A stretch of DNA of 64,000 nt from the NCBI GenBank assembly GCA_963682055.1, contig OY821746.1, positions 23,750,481 through 23,814,480 on the forward strand, written 5' to 3'. Every line of letters begins with the position of its first letter. Position 1 is the stretch's first letter. Shown piece after piece: positions 22,521 through 35,233 of this stretch. The notes beneath the pieces were generated by a model. That model made no database searches, was not told where the DNA came from, and saw only the letters and a program-made list of their open reading frames with translations. The translations under genes and the position numbers were made by a program. The stretch is from Primula veris. Lineage: Eukaryota; Streptophyta; Magnoliopsida; Ericales; Primulaceae.

Positions 22521-22954
22521 AGTAATTAGCTGGGAAATATTTAAACTTCCTGTGAGAATAATATAGGTCTTGACATACATATGATGTCTGGTTATAGAGG
22601 AAATTTAACTGAATTCAATTCTTCCAATTCATATTGTGAATATTGTGGATCTCATTAGATTAATATTAAATTCATAAGCTTTATTCCAATAGTGAATTGC
22701 TAATACAGTGTCATTAATAATATAAAAAATCAAGAGGTTTAGCTTTAAATTTCCCAAAACAATGTCGAATTCGTACTTTAAGCGGAAAGCAATGACTTTT
22801 GTGGTGGCAAACGTTATAGAAAATGCAATTTAAATTAAAAAAAATTATTTGTTTTGAGTACAAGAAAAATAATGAGCTTAAAGTGACATTTGCCTTTTTC
22901 TTTGGACGGAATGCGGAAACCACCATTGACTCATTTCTCGTATAACCACTGGTC

Positions 22955-23510
22955 CACTACAAGAGAAAAGTCACTCACTGACGGAAAACATCGTCACTAA
23001 AGGTACATTTCTATCGTTAATGGCCATTCAATGACAGAGAAGTCCAAGTCTTTAGCATCGTCGGTAAATGATTCATCGCGGCGGAGGTTTTAGGTCTCTT
23101 GCTAAAATTATGACGAAATAACGACTCAAATTTGTAACAATATAAACTGAGAAGACGGTATGAAATGATCTCCGTTAAGTCGCAACGACGAAATGTAGCG
23201 ACAGACATGTGTCGATTAATGTTTTATTTAGACGATGCATGATTAATTACGTGGAAATATTACAAATAAAACTTTGTCGGTGATGTGTCGATGACTTTTA
23301 ATGTTAGTTTATTTGGTGTCAAATCATTCACAATTCAAAAGTATTTATATAGTAACAACTATTTTGTCCTTCATCTTGTTGCAAATGAAAATTTAAATTA
23401 TTCAAAAATATTTCCGAATAACGTAAATTTAGTAACGAAATTTTGTCGGTTATTCATCGCTAAGACAATAAAATCTAGTATTGTTATACCATTGGAATGA
23501 TGGTGACGGG
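22955..23510. mobile_element. CACTA-like terminal fragment
   Basis: It starts CACTACAAGAGAAAA, close to the canonical CACTA terminus, and continues with short CGACGA/GTCGGT-type words frequent in subterminal regions of plant CACTA elements. I found no matching TTTTCTTGTAGTG end downstream, so this is a fragment or a decayed element with an uncertain right limit. Confidence 0.4.
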
Positions 23511-23999
23511 TAACACTTCTGTGAATGTGTTATTCATTAAAAATCTAACAATTATTAATGAAAACAAATATAATTATTCTAAAATTAATTTAAAATTAAA
23601 ACTAAAAAAATCATATTAGTTGACATACTCTAAATAATAGTCTAACGGCTTCGTATGATTGTTTTTCCATGTTGAATATGGTATGTAATAGTTTAGTTCA
23701 CCATTTATTTATTTTGAAACAATAGCTCACATCTAAATTAATGTGAAGTCAGTTGGCTGATTTTCATTTAATCTAATGGTGAAACCAGTACTATTATATG
23801 TGTAGGGTATGTTCATGTTAATTGACTCTCAAGTCAATTACTAATAATAGTTAAAAAAAAAATCAAATTTCTCTTTAAAACTTAACCGAAAATGATCAGA
23901 TGCAGCGCACACGTGCAACAAGTGTCGGCCCGGTATGTCGGAACGCCTAACACTTGATTTTTTTTTCGATAAATACAAATCAAAATAAAAACAAAAATA

Positions 24000-24210
24000 A
24001 ATTGTAAGTTAAAGTTTCAAACTCATGATGTCCTATGTTAAATAACAAATCATTCTACCATTTGAGATATTGAAACACATTGTAAATAAATTTGTGTTGA
24101 ATATTTTTATTTTAACTAACAAGTATATTAAAAATATAGTCGAGTGTTGTTTGTGATTTTTTTTTCAGGATCAATTGCCCAAGGCCCAAGTATTACTCGA
24201 CTTGGGCCTG
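24000..24210 (-). repeat. tRNA-like relic and hairpin
   Basis: The minus strand at about 24010-24075 reads CAAATGGTAGAATGATTTG, then CATGAGTTTGAAACTTT, a degraded A-box/B-box arrangement. At 24183-24208 GGCCCAAGT and ACTTGGGCC form a perfect 9-bp stem with an 8-base loop. These may be parts of one old nonautonomous element. Confidence 0.35.
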
Positions 24211-24531
24211 AGCCGCCCTTGCGTGCAACTTTCCCCTCCGAAATCGAGTGGGGAATCCATCCAATTGAAGCAAAAACTTAAAATTGAGAGTACAAAATTA
24301 AAAAACTGAGAACTAACAGGTGCAAAAAGGAAAAACAATAATGGTTTAATTTTGCTTTTATTTTATTTACAAATAACAATCCACCTGATCTCTGTTTATC
24401 ATCTCTCTCTCTCTCTCTCTCTCTCATAAAGAGAACATACATAAATAAATTTGGAGTATAATATAGTATAATCTTATTGGTGGATTTGTTATTCAAAACC
24501 CTAAATTTCTCTCTCTCTCTCTTATTTCGTC

Positions 24532-24899
24532 ATGGATCCACCTGCTTCTTGGGATTCCCTTCGCAAACAGGTATTTATATTAAAAACCGATTATTATTAT
24601 TATTATTAAAACCGATTATCTCGTTCTTATTGATTATTATTTCATATAAACATGTTTTATTATGGAATGAGTAATGTTAGGTCTTGACTGTCACTTTTTA
24701 TATTTTTATTTAATTTTGTAGGTAACTAATCAGCTTTTTTGATTTTAAATATAATGCTGTTTTATTTATCTAATTTTCGGTCGTGTTCGTGATCTCTTAT
24801 GTGTCTCGCTTATTGGGGCTTATAATTTGATAAAATCGCATAGTTAATTACCCAGTATATGCATACATACATATATATATATATACATAATACATATGT

Positions 24900-24932
<33 letters not shown>

Positions 24933-27900
24933 ATTATATTAGATTGAGAGGGTTATCAATGTGTTGTGAATTAAAAATTAAAACCGATTATCTTAGGTTA
25001 AAATGTCGATTCACGCTGTTATTAAATCACATCGACTTTATTTGTGGAATGTGTAATTTTAGGGCTTGAAAGTCACTTTTTATATTTGTATTAAATTTTG
25101 TAGGTAACTAATCAGCTTTCATACTTTAACAATAATGCTGTTTTAGAGTTATATGTAATTTTGTGTGGTGTTTGAGATCTATTATTATTATTTATTCGTG
25201 ATTATAAATTACAAGGAGTATAGATTTGCTTCCCCAATTTACGTGTCTCTACGATTAAGCCTTATAGTATAATAAATCACATTGTTTATTGCAAGCGGTA
25301 CCAGCATTTCATTTTTTTAATATAATTTTTGCTTTTAGCTAAGAACAACGGTTCGCAATGATTTTTAGTGATTTTGCAGAAATATTGAGATCACGGATTG
25401 ATTACATGATGATGAAGTTTTATTAAGTTTTAGTCGGTCAAAGTTATTAAGATTATGTATCGGTTTGACTATCTTTATAGCAAGCACTACGCGTTCCCAA
25501 TAATTTTTCTTAAATTAAACAGAAAAAATACCTTTTCTTTTTTCAGTTTTACATTTCAATTTTCAATAACATGCTAAATTCTAGTCTTCGTATTACTTTT
25601 TAAATAGAAATAACAGCAATATGTAAAGTTTTATCATAAAGATAGGAAGAGACCCACAAAAACTATTGTAAAACAATATTTTTGAAAGCTATTTGCTTTC
25701 TTTAATTTGAGGAACATTCTGCCCCCATGTAAAAATTGCGGTGTATTAAGGGGATCTGATGGACCATGTATTTTCCCGTAAAAAGTAGTAAATGTTTACC
25801 AATTATTTAATCAGTGATCTGAACATCTCTACCATAAAAATTAACTATTAGAAAAAATATATATAAATTGGGGTTGAGTAATTATTCATTAATTTGTCTA
25901 GCATAAGTTTAAATCTGGGTGGAATGGACAGTTGGATCTACCATGTCGATAACCTTGTTACTAAAACTATATGGATGGTGTGGGTAGTAGTGTTCGTTTA
26001 CCAACTTTGTGGGATAGTAATCTTGAAATAAAGATTTAGAGAACCACTGCTGATTGATGTTAACTGGACGTGTATCTGTAATTAAAATAATTAAAAAAAT
26101 AAATAGTAGCCAAATGAGGTGCGTGCTTTTACCTACAGTTTTGAAAAATGGCGTTTCTTTAATCAACTTTTGTCTGTTTAGATGTACAGAATTTTAGAAT
26201 TTTTTTTATGGTTACAGGCGAGGAAGCTTGAAGCACAACTAGATGACCAAATGCATTTGTACCGTAAATTAGTTGCGACGAAACCTGATGACAGTGCAGG
26301 AAAAGACCTTGAATCAAATGTAGATCAATTGCTTCAACAACTGCAGCTTGTAAATTCACAGATGCAAGCTTGGGTGTCATCTGGAGGCTCTGAAATATTT
26401 TCTCATACATTAACTCGGCATTTGGAGATTCTTCAAGATCTTACCCAGGTACTTTTCCTATCCTTCATTTTGAAAGGCATGCATCTGGGCGAGTTTATAC
26501 TTACCCAGCTTGTTATTTTATACTTCAATCTTTAACTATATATACCACATGTTCAAAACTTTTTGTTTGTCATCATGCTGCTGACATTTTAAAATTATAA
26601 GATGGGTAGAAAGACTAACTTTTTGTTTGTTGTCATAAAGATGAGATAAAAAGCATATTTAATCAAAGGATAGAAAAAAAAAATGTTCATCATAGAGACT
26701 TTTTATATAGAAACTGACATTTTTTTGAACATTATCTCACTGGCTTTGAATGTGTCTTTTTCTTATTGCGGTATTAGATAGTAGTTAATAGCATGAAGCA
26801 TGACTTAAATCTAAAATGTTACTAAACTGACAGTAGAGAAGTGTTATGGTCAAGCTATTGCAGTTGAGTCCGTACGGTTACGGGTTTGTTTGAGTAGTAT
26901 TCTAGAACTGTTCCTCGAGACTCACATGTTTAGGCACATGCTAGGCATGAATTATTGGACACTTTTAAATGGCACGTTTGGAACATGTATATATATCCAA
27001 TACCATCAATCACCCTAAGATGGAGTTGCTGCGCCTCCTAGTTGGAAGTTTTGAACTATATCTATGGTTAAAGTTTAGTTATTCATTCATACTTAATCAT
27101 AGGATATGTTTGCTTGACATATGATACGTACGGAGAGCTTACTTTTCCTTTGGTTGTGATGAGGAGCTATTTCATTAAAGTTGAAAACTAAGTGGTGCGT
27201 CTATGTAAGTTGTTCTACTGCTTCTACGTAGTCTTGGATTACAATCTTGTTATTCCAGGATCTTGATTTTGATTGAAGTATCTCAGCCTGAACCTTCGAA
27301 TATATTGACAATTTTTAGCCAACTCTCACGTTCACATCCTGGAAACAAAACTTAATTTTTTCAAAAGAATTTGGACTGCTACTTAAGTTTTCCTACCATC
27401 TTCTCCTTTAGGTTCTTCTTTATTGCTCTTATGTCTATTATTCAGTGTATTGATTACCGGAAACAGAGTCTGCATAGGATGTCAGATGTTTTTTGCTTAT
27501 CTGTCCTTTTAATTATACTTCTTGCCTTTTTAGTTGGAAAGGCTGATTTGTGCAGAATTCAGCTAATTTTTTTTTACTATTGGTGATTGATCGAGAGGAG
27601 TTTAAAAGCTGGTGTTCACCATTGACTGTACACTTATTTTGTAGGAATTTAATCGCCTCCGTTCCAGTCTTCGAGCTAAGAAGGAGCACGCTTCTCTTTT
27701 AGAGGATTTTAGAGAGTTTGATAAGACAAGACTAGATCTGGAAGATGGTGGATCTGATGATCAGGCTCTCCTTAGAGAACATGTGTCTATTAACAGAAAT
27801 ACTGGCCAGGTTACTTCAATTTCTCTGTAGTAGTTTGTCTTATATACTGGTGACTTCTAACTAAATATAGACAAATACACGTATTAAGATGAAGCTAAGC

Positions 27901-30900
27901 TTTCCAAAATCCGACAAGTTTTATCATCTCTCTTTTAGTCTTTTTTCTCCAACATTCGCTTTGGTATGAAAAATCCTTATTTGTATATTTATTTATTTAT
28001 TCTTCATAGTTTTAGGTTGTCTTCATCCTAAATACATTGCGGACTGTTTATAATTCCGCTAGTCTGTAGATCAGTGTACCCTTCCCCAATTTTATGGACT
28101 GGGACTCATCAGTTACTACCAGATGCATCCTACTGGCTACTGTTAGATACACACTTTTTTATGTTTCTGTTAACAGTTAGGTAGGAAGATCATTGTTATA
28201 TCAGTTTGCTCTATTTCTATCTGTTTGACTTCGTTGTAAATCAAATTGCTGTTATTCTTGTTTCATTACTGGGTAGTGGAAAAGTCTTATATATTTTTTT
28301 TGGGTAAGTTTTTTTTTTTTGGAAAGAGTAAATGGTAAAGTGAAATCGTGGTAACACTTACAATTTAGTCCTTTTCAATACACGAGCCCTAGGCAAAAAA
28401 TATGGGGTTAGACTAACAAATCCAACCTATAAGGTTCCTCTCTAAACAAACACAAGTAGAATTAAGTCAACAAGGCATTCATTTATCAACAGTTTTTTTC
28501 TGTGCTAGGTAGTATCACTATTAAGATATTGTCTTGTAGGAAAAATTCATGTTAGGATAAGCCATTGTAAGGTGTTCCTATTTAGGTGGCAAGAATAAAT
28601 GTTAAGAGGGATATTGTGTTTATGTTGATAATTTAGTCTTATTTAATACTCCTATATGGATCTGAAAATACCATGGGACTGGACTAACAATTCTAACTTA
28701 TAATATTTGTATCTAAACACACAGAAGTAGGATTGAGACAACGAGATTGAGAGTCAAAATATCTTTATAAGTTCAAACCAATCCACGTCAGCTTGTTAAT
28801 TCATAGACTATGAAAGTGCAAACAAGCATGACCTTTGACTTGTCATAAGATATACTCCCTCCGTCCCATATTATAAGGAAGAATAGGGAAATGTGCAATT
28901 GCAAAATTGGTGTGATTTAATTGTCGGAATTGTTTATTTCATAAGTTAGTCACATAGTTAACATGCTAAATTATATGAATAAATTTTGAAATTTAAAATT
29001 TCGACATTTTAAGTGCACCAATTTTGTGTTGCAAAATTGCACGTATTTCCATTGTTCCTTATAAATTGGGACGGAGGGAGTATATGTTATTGTATGTTTT
29101 TTAAGCTTAGAGTAACATTGTAGCTGGCTCATATGATTCACATGTTAGGGAAAGATTATTAGGTTGCTGCGCTGCGGATATCTTTCACTGAGGAAATTAG
29201 AGAATTAAAGTTCTTTAATATATATGAATATGACTCACCATACGATACTAGTAGGTGGACCTTTTAATATGGATTTGCATTGTGTAATGTGTATATGATG
29301 CTTGTTTTTTTTTTTTTTTTTTTTTTTACTCGGCAATGAAGGATACTAATACTTGTTTGATATTGGTTTTGGATCATGTTGTAGAAGACTTCAAATATGT
29401 CCCTTGTATTATTTTACTCGTAAGATAAACTCAACATAGGCGGGGATGATCATCAAAACATTACAGACCATCTTTTTATTATTGGTTATAGCCTTATAGG
29501 TGACGGACCCCATACATCACTATTAATAAATAAAATGGTCTTGTCACATGATATGGCCCTGGTATAAAAGTGGCATAATGATTATTTGATAATTAAGAAC
29601 TTTCAAGATGAAAGGGTGAGCACTCCTCATTTTGAACAAGCTAGGAAACAAATATTTTAAATAAGGAGAACTAGAATACCCAAGCCAACAATGCCAAAGA
29701 ATGATTTGGTCACGGCAGAAAATGAAATTATACTACTTCAGCCATGAGATTTTTTATTGCCGGAAAAAAGTTTATCAAATTAGTATATTTAATCATCCCA
29801 GCTCTGCTTGTCATCCTCAAATGAGATTCATATAAGGTGACGCGACATTTAGAGTCTTTAGACAATTCACTTGTGGGATTGTGATAAAGTTTAGGAAGAT
29901 GCAAGACGGGGTGAAGAGTAGTTTTTGGAGTTATTTATATATATCCTTTCTTGCAACAGGTGAAAACTACCATATCTTTTTGTTGTGGGGCAAGGAAAAC
30001 AGGTATTAAATAGATGAGAATACAATGGTAGATGGTTAGATGCTTCAGATTCTATGATCCAAGGAGCAGAATCTGAACAAGTATGATTAATCAACAGGAT
30101 TGAGAGTGAAAGGGTGTTTCCATAGTCCATGGACAAATCCTAATACATTCTGAATCTGCTGGAGTGAGTCCTGCAACCAAACAAGGGCTAAAGATTATCA
30201 CTTTTACGGAAACTAAGTGACAGAGAAAATTCAATAGAGTAGGATGAAACTAGACATTAAGGGAAGAAGGAAAAAATTGATTGACTGTAACTACATCATC
30301 GACCTTTCCCACGCTGACTTAAGTTTCAGATAATAGTTAAACACTTAAAATTTCCTGTGCTATCTACTTTCTAGACCACATTTACATGAAGCACTCCTAA
30401 AAATAAATGAAAGATAAAGAATCGAAAATAATGCTTAAAAAGCCCAAAAGAAACTAGAAAAACTTAAAAGACAAGCACTTGAAAAACGGAAAAAGAGAAG
30501 ACTTGGGCTCTGTTTGTTTCACAGTGAAAGGTTTCCTGGAGGAAAATATTTTCCTGGGAAAGTTTTACGGTGAAATTTTTTGTTTGCTTTTCATTTACGA
30601 GCGATTGGTGCATAAAAGGTTTTCCATGTAAAATTTATTGAAATTCCAATTTATCGAATATCAACGTTCAGTCCACGTGAAGAATATAATCGTAGTACTA
30701 TAAGTATGTTTTGGTACCTCAAAACAAAAATTAGCAGCAGCGCTCCACATCTCTCTCTCTATATATATACAGGTGTTGAGCTGTATGCCTGTATGTATAT
30801 ATGTAAAAAGTATATTTAAAAGTAAAAACGATTATTGTGCTTTTTTATTATTTTACTTGTGATTTATTCAGTTTTTTGTGCCAAAAACAAACCCCCATCA

Positions 30901-33070
30901 GATGATCTTGCTATACCACGATCAAAGTGTAAGAATATTGTTCATTGTAGTTTTATTGTATGTAGATAGATACACAGCATCATAACATTTTATCTTTAAA
31001 TTAAATAAAAAATAAAACCAATACAGAGACAAGAGTGAAGAGATGGGGCAAGTTAGTTTTTTGTTAGGATGAGAGAAATGTTTTGTTTCTGCTGGAGTAG
31101 TATGAGATACTGAGAATATAGTATATCTGTATATATGGAAGGCACTCTATATATTATACTAATAGAAGAGTGGGTAGTGAACATTGAAATCTCTCTCCCC
31201 CTCTTCTCTTCTCTCTCTCTTTGCATTGTATATTTTTCCCCTTGATGTGGGGGAAATATTTTCCTAAAAATTTGCATCGACTTCCAACCAATCACTTGGA
31301 ATAATTAATTTACCCGTAAAGATTTGTTCACCCTCATTTTACATTGAAACAAACAGAGCCTTAAATGCAAAACTCCGTATAATCTACATCAAAACTCATC
31401 CTATTGTTGCTTGTATGTGAGCTGCCATGATAACCAGCTAATATAGAAGTGTTTCGAGTCAATTATGGTTCTGTTTGATTGGAGAGGACATTACACTGCC
31501 TTAGTTTGAACTTTATTTGTAATGCTTCGCTTGACCTAATGCTAAAAGAGGGACTCTTCACAAAGCTGTTTATCCCTGGATTCACTGATATGGTAAATCC
31601 TGTAATTGTATTTTTCTACTAGATACCCATTGTTAATGTTAGTAAAACCATCTTTTTAACCATTTTCTAGATTTTTAATTTCTCGATGTACAAAGGTGAT
31701 CGCATCCGTTAAAACCTCATGTAATGTTGATCCATTTGGGGAACATGATCTGTTGATCTTAGCATGACTTCACAGATATTATTTTTTCTGGCAGCATAGT
31801 GTTCCATCATTTACCCTTTGTTTTCTCTTTTTTTGTAAAGCAGAAAGAAATCTGATAATCAGTCATATGCATGCATGGATTTGTCGGGTAGCTCATAATC
31901 AGGATCGTATTTAATTGTGCATGAATTTATCTGTTAGTTTTTTTAATCACGTTCATATTTTTAGGTTAAGTACGTGACTGCTAAATTATATTTAACTACA
32001 AGGCTTTTGTCATGTCTACCAGAATTAGGTGCTCTTTTAAAAATCCAGATTTAGTTTGAAAATTTGAAATACAAAATCGAGATGCCACATCTTTATGTGA
32101 GCTATCTTATCACTGTAATCTTATACACGTGACTGCCAAATTATATTGAACTACAAGGCTTTTCTCATGTCTACCAGAATTAGGTGCTCTTGTAAAAATC
32201 CAGGTTTAGTTTGAAATTTTGAAATACGAAATCAAGATACCACATCTTTATTTGAGTCATCTTATCACTGTAAAATCATATCTTATTCACCACACATTTT
32301 TACATTAGATGTAGTTCCAAGTCATCTGTTTCCTTCCTATCAAACTTTACCTTACCCCTTACGTTTTTTTCTACTTTTCCGCAGATGGATTCTGTTATTT
32401 CACAAGCACAAGAGACCATCAAGACACTAGTATTTCAACGATCTACTTTTGGAGGCATTAATTCAAAGCTTAGTAACATTAGCAGCAGACTTCCCAGTGT
32501 AAGTTTTTCTATTCCTGTATGTCATTCGTTTAAGAACCAAAATGTAGAAATTTAACTGGTTTAATATTACTTTGAGCTTATGAAGCTTTTTGTAGTGTAG
32601 TTACCAGTCAATCGAAAACTATTTTAGAAAAGCTATAATTTAGCTAAAGCGTCCTTTTGCAAGAGCTATGCTAAAAGCGTCAAAAGCTTAAGATTTATCG
32701 TAGTAAAAAAGCGGGAAAGTGAGGTTTTTCTGCTTCTTTAAAGCTTTCAATCTAATTTTTTTTTAAACCAAACTTTAACTGCTGCTTTTAAGAGGGTTCT
32801 TACTGAAAATGCTGCTGCTGTAGTTCCTAGATTAGTAGTCAAAATTTGCTCATCCGAATTTCAGAAAATGGATATGATGATCTATGTCGATTTTGGTACA
32901 AATAATAGCCCTTAATTTTGTCTGTATTCTAACAGTACCGTAAATTCCTATTTCAGGTAAATCATATTTTGTCAGCAATCAAGAAGAAAAAATCTATGGA
33001 CACCATAATCCTTTCCTTAGTTGCTTCCGTTTGCACATTTCTCATATTGATTTATTGGTTGACCAAATAG
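24532..33070 (+). CDS. GOS11: Golgi Qb-SNARE, GOS1 family (GOS11-like)
   Basis: Five exons (24532-24570, 26218-26448, 27645-27809, 32385-32498, 32957-33070) join to 220 aa with GT-AG junctions. The protein is the Golgi SNARE of the GOS28/Gos1 type, which acts in intra-Golgi and ER-Golgi membrane fusion. The N-terminal MDPPASWDSLRKQARKLEAQ, the central QAWVSSGGSE and HTLTRHLEILQDLTQEF, and the SNARE motif MDSVISQAQETIKTLVFQRS (Gln163 as probable zero-layer residue) are all present. The protein ends in a tail anchor, roughly residues 200-219 (TIILSLVASVCTFLILIYWL). Length matches Arabidopsis GOS11 better than the longer GOS12, but I cannot exclude the paralogue. The introns are long and carry transposons; the coding parts look intact. 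Confidence 0.93.
24571..26217 (+). other. SNARE gene intron 1
   Basis: This 1.6-kb non-coding intron contains a TA/TG microsatellite at about 24870-24940 and two similar phrases (GTAATGTTAGGTCTTGACTG near 24670 and GTAATTTTAGGGCTTGAAAG near 25052, each followed by TTTTGTAGGTAACTAATCAG). This indicates an old tandem duplication of about 380 bp. No other element was recognised. Confidence 0.6.
26449..27644 (+). other. SNARE gene intron 2
   Basis: Non-coding intron of 1.2 kb. I see no repeat or element with defined ends. Confidence 0.6.
28855..29080. mobile_element. Stowaway MITE, 226 bp
   Basis: The ends are CTCCCTCCGTCCCA and TGGGACGGAGGGAG, the classic Stowaway (Tc1/mariner) termini. TA dinucleotides lie on both sides (28853-28854 and 29081-29082). 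Non-coding. Confidence 0.92.
29700..30110 (-). pseudogene. Copia gag-pol relic (protease / pre-integrase)
   Basis: The minus strand encodes APWIIESEASNHLPLYSHLF, a clear variant of the WIIDSGASNHM protease signature of Copia polyproteins with the active-site DSG changed to ESE. A little further on, KCRVTLYESHLRM resembles the segment preceding the GAG_pre-integrase domain. No LTRs were found. The fragment is dead and antisense to the host gene. Confidence 0.65.
30506..31360. mobile_element. TIR-bounded nonautonomous element, 855 bp
   Basis: It begins GGCTCTGTTTGTTTCA and ends TGAAACAAACAGAGCC, a perfect 16-bp inverted terminus. The adjoining triplets are TTG and TTA, an imperfect form of the TWA duplication expected of PIF/Harbinger elements. 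The interior is AT- and TC-rich with no coding frame of note, including CTCTCTCTCTATATAT near 30752 and TCTTCTCTTCTCTCTCTC near 31202. Confidence 0.6.
31973..32275. repeat. 155-bp tandem duplication in intron
   Basis: Two head-to-tail copies begin CGTGACTGCYAAATTATATT (31973 and 32128) and share CTACCAGAATTAGGTGCTC and CTTATCACTGTAA with scattered substitutions. Non-coding. Confidence 0.8.
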
Positions 33071-35233
33071 GTTGCTTTCTTACAAAGCACACTTCCATTT
33101 TCTCTCTAAATCTGGTTAAAGCTCTCTACTATACACGGTAAGAAACACTCAAGAAAGCAAAAGTATTGGGCCTTAAAGATCTCCTCTTTTCATTATTTGT
33201 ACATGTTCAGATGGTAAAGCAATAAATTTTGGCATTTTGTAATATTGTATGGTAAAAGAGAATATAAGATGCTCACCTTCTATGTAATTTGTTTAAAAGG
33301 TTATCTAATGTAAACATGACTGGTGTCTAAACTTTGTTCTGTCCTTTTCTGTTACTAATCATGCTATGGAAAAAGGGACCAAATAAACATCTCTCCAATG
33401 GCCACAAATTGAGACTTGTTCTTACCGCATACGATTTGGTATTTTGTTATGTTTCTGATTCTGTGAAACGTAAAAGCTTGGTAATTAATGTTAAAAGATA
33501 CAGTCTTCTCAGGCTGATTGAATTTCCTTATAGATTGAATTCAAAGCTAACATATGTAACAATTTGGCTGTAATTGTAACTTGTGCTCTTGGACTGATGT
33601 CCACATGTCATGCTTCGTCATAAATTCACTTTCATTTTTATTCTTCAATTTCAATACTGCTGAATGGAATCAACAAAATGACAATTTTGTGATCGTCTCT
33701 AATCATAAACTTGAGTCTGTGTGTGCACAAGAGATAATATGTTAAGCCAATAATCATCATTTTGAATATATAGTTTTAAGGACTTCTCTATTAATTCACA
33801 AGAATCAAGGTGTGCAGTCTAGAATAGGAGATAAGTTGAGAGACTTCTCCTTCCCGGTCTCTTGCTCGGTCCCTTGCTCCCGTTTCTCTCTTTCTACATG
33901 AAACTCGGAGTTATAGTAGAGGATCGCGGAGATATTGCTGTATTTGTGCACCTTTGTTGTACTGTAGACTATAAGCCTGGAATCTTGGACTTGGTGATAC
34001 GGACTACTTGGCTTTCATGTAATGGGACCGAAACAGTCTTGACGAAGTTGTTCATAGCTACGGCTAACCTCGGCTTATTGTCCTAGTTCAATTACTTATT
34101 GCTCTGTTCTTCTGAAACCATTTATTCCTATGCTCCTAATCTTGTAGTATTCATGCCAATGTAATGATAAAAATTGATATGATTGCGACTTCCGTCCAAA
34201 TTCTAGTAAATCGCCCACCTTTCTATTATTTTCTTCTTAAGAAAAGGAAGGTACTAAGACTTCGCTCATCAACCTTGATAAGCACAAACTCACAATCTCC
34301 TAGTTGAGAGGGGGAAATCGGCCGTTAGGCTAACCCTGGTGATTACTACTTGCGTGCATTTGCACTAGCATCAGAGATCAAAATGAAGGGGCGCTCGGCA
34401 CCATGGATGTTAGTCCTTCAGATGGCTGTTTCTGCTGATATCTTGTGAGATGGAATAACAAATGCTCTACTGAGGATCCACGGACCTCGGTAAGTAAAGA
34501 ATATAGGAAATGTGATATTTAATTCACAAAATACGTTTCCTTATATTTCCGCTTCTGTTATCCACCTGAGTCTTAATCTGAGACCATAACAATTTTCAAG
34601 ACAATTTTCAAGACCATCACAATTCACAAAATACTTTTCCATATATTCATAGCCTCATAGGTTTACATACTCGTGTATATTGGAGGTTGTTTCTTTATAG
34701 GCTATTTCATGTACATTTATGGCTTCTTGTTTAGTTATGTTATACTACTATAATTCAACTGGGTCTTTTGGCGGGGGGTACCAAACCATAGACTCAAAAT
34801 TCTGAGGTTGTATCTTTTTATTCTTATTTGTGGATATATTTTGAATTTGTTGCACCCCATGGGTTTACACCTCTTTGGAATAATATTTCCACTAGAGATA
34901 TAACACCAACCGAAGTGGCAAGCGGAACATATATTACATGAAGTTAAACATTAACAACAATTTATGGAACACACACTTGACCATAACGATCAATATATAG
35001 AGCCTCCAAAAAAAAAAATAACTACGCACCAATATTTCATTTTAGCCCTTGTTTTTTCAGGAGTAAACAAACCACTCAAATTACAATTCCAAGTCAAACC
35101 TGCCATTTAGTTTCAGTTACACATTCTTGTATGATTTTTTTAATCTTTAGACGAGTACAATGGAAAACCTTACGATGCTAAAGATCGAAGGATGATGCCT
35201 AGAATAATGGATAAAAAATAAATAAGGCAACCC
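33071..35233. other. Spacer between convergent SNARE and MAM33-like genes
   Basis: This holds the 3' flanks of two convergent genes. I see no supported gene. A GC-richer patch at about 33840-34480 has an open frame (33862-34086) without a recognisable domain and may be an old insertion, but I find no termini. Confidence 0.45.

Larger units (their letters stand above)
22521..24531. other. Spacer between the lyase and SNARE genes
   Basis: It contains the lyase 3' flank, a CACTA-like fragment from 22955, a tRNA-like relic near 24000-24080 and a short perfect inverted repeat near 24183-24208. A (TC)n run lies at about 24399-24424, and CTCTCTCT again at about 24509-24522, just before the SNARE ATG, as is common in plant 5' leaders. 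No gene was seen. Confidence 0.55.
27810..32384 (+). other. SNARE gene intron 3 (4.6 kb), with insertions
   Basis: It holds a Stowaway MITE (28855-29080), a roughly 30-base poly-T run near 29299, a Copia relic (about 29700-30110, minus), a larger TIR-bounded element (30506-31360) and a 155-bp tandem duplication (31973-32275). The rest is AT-rich and uninformative. Confidence 0.7.
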
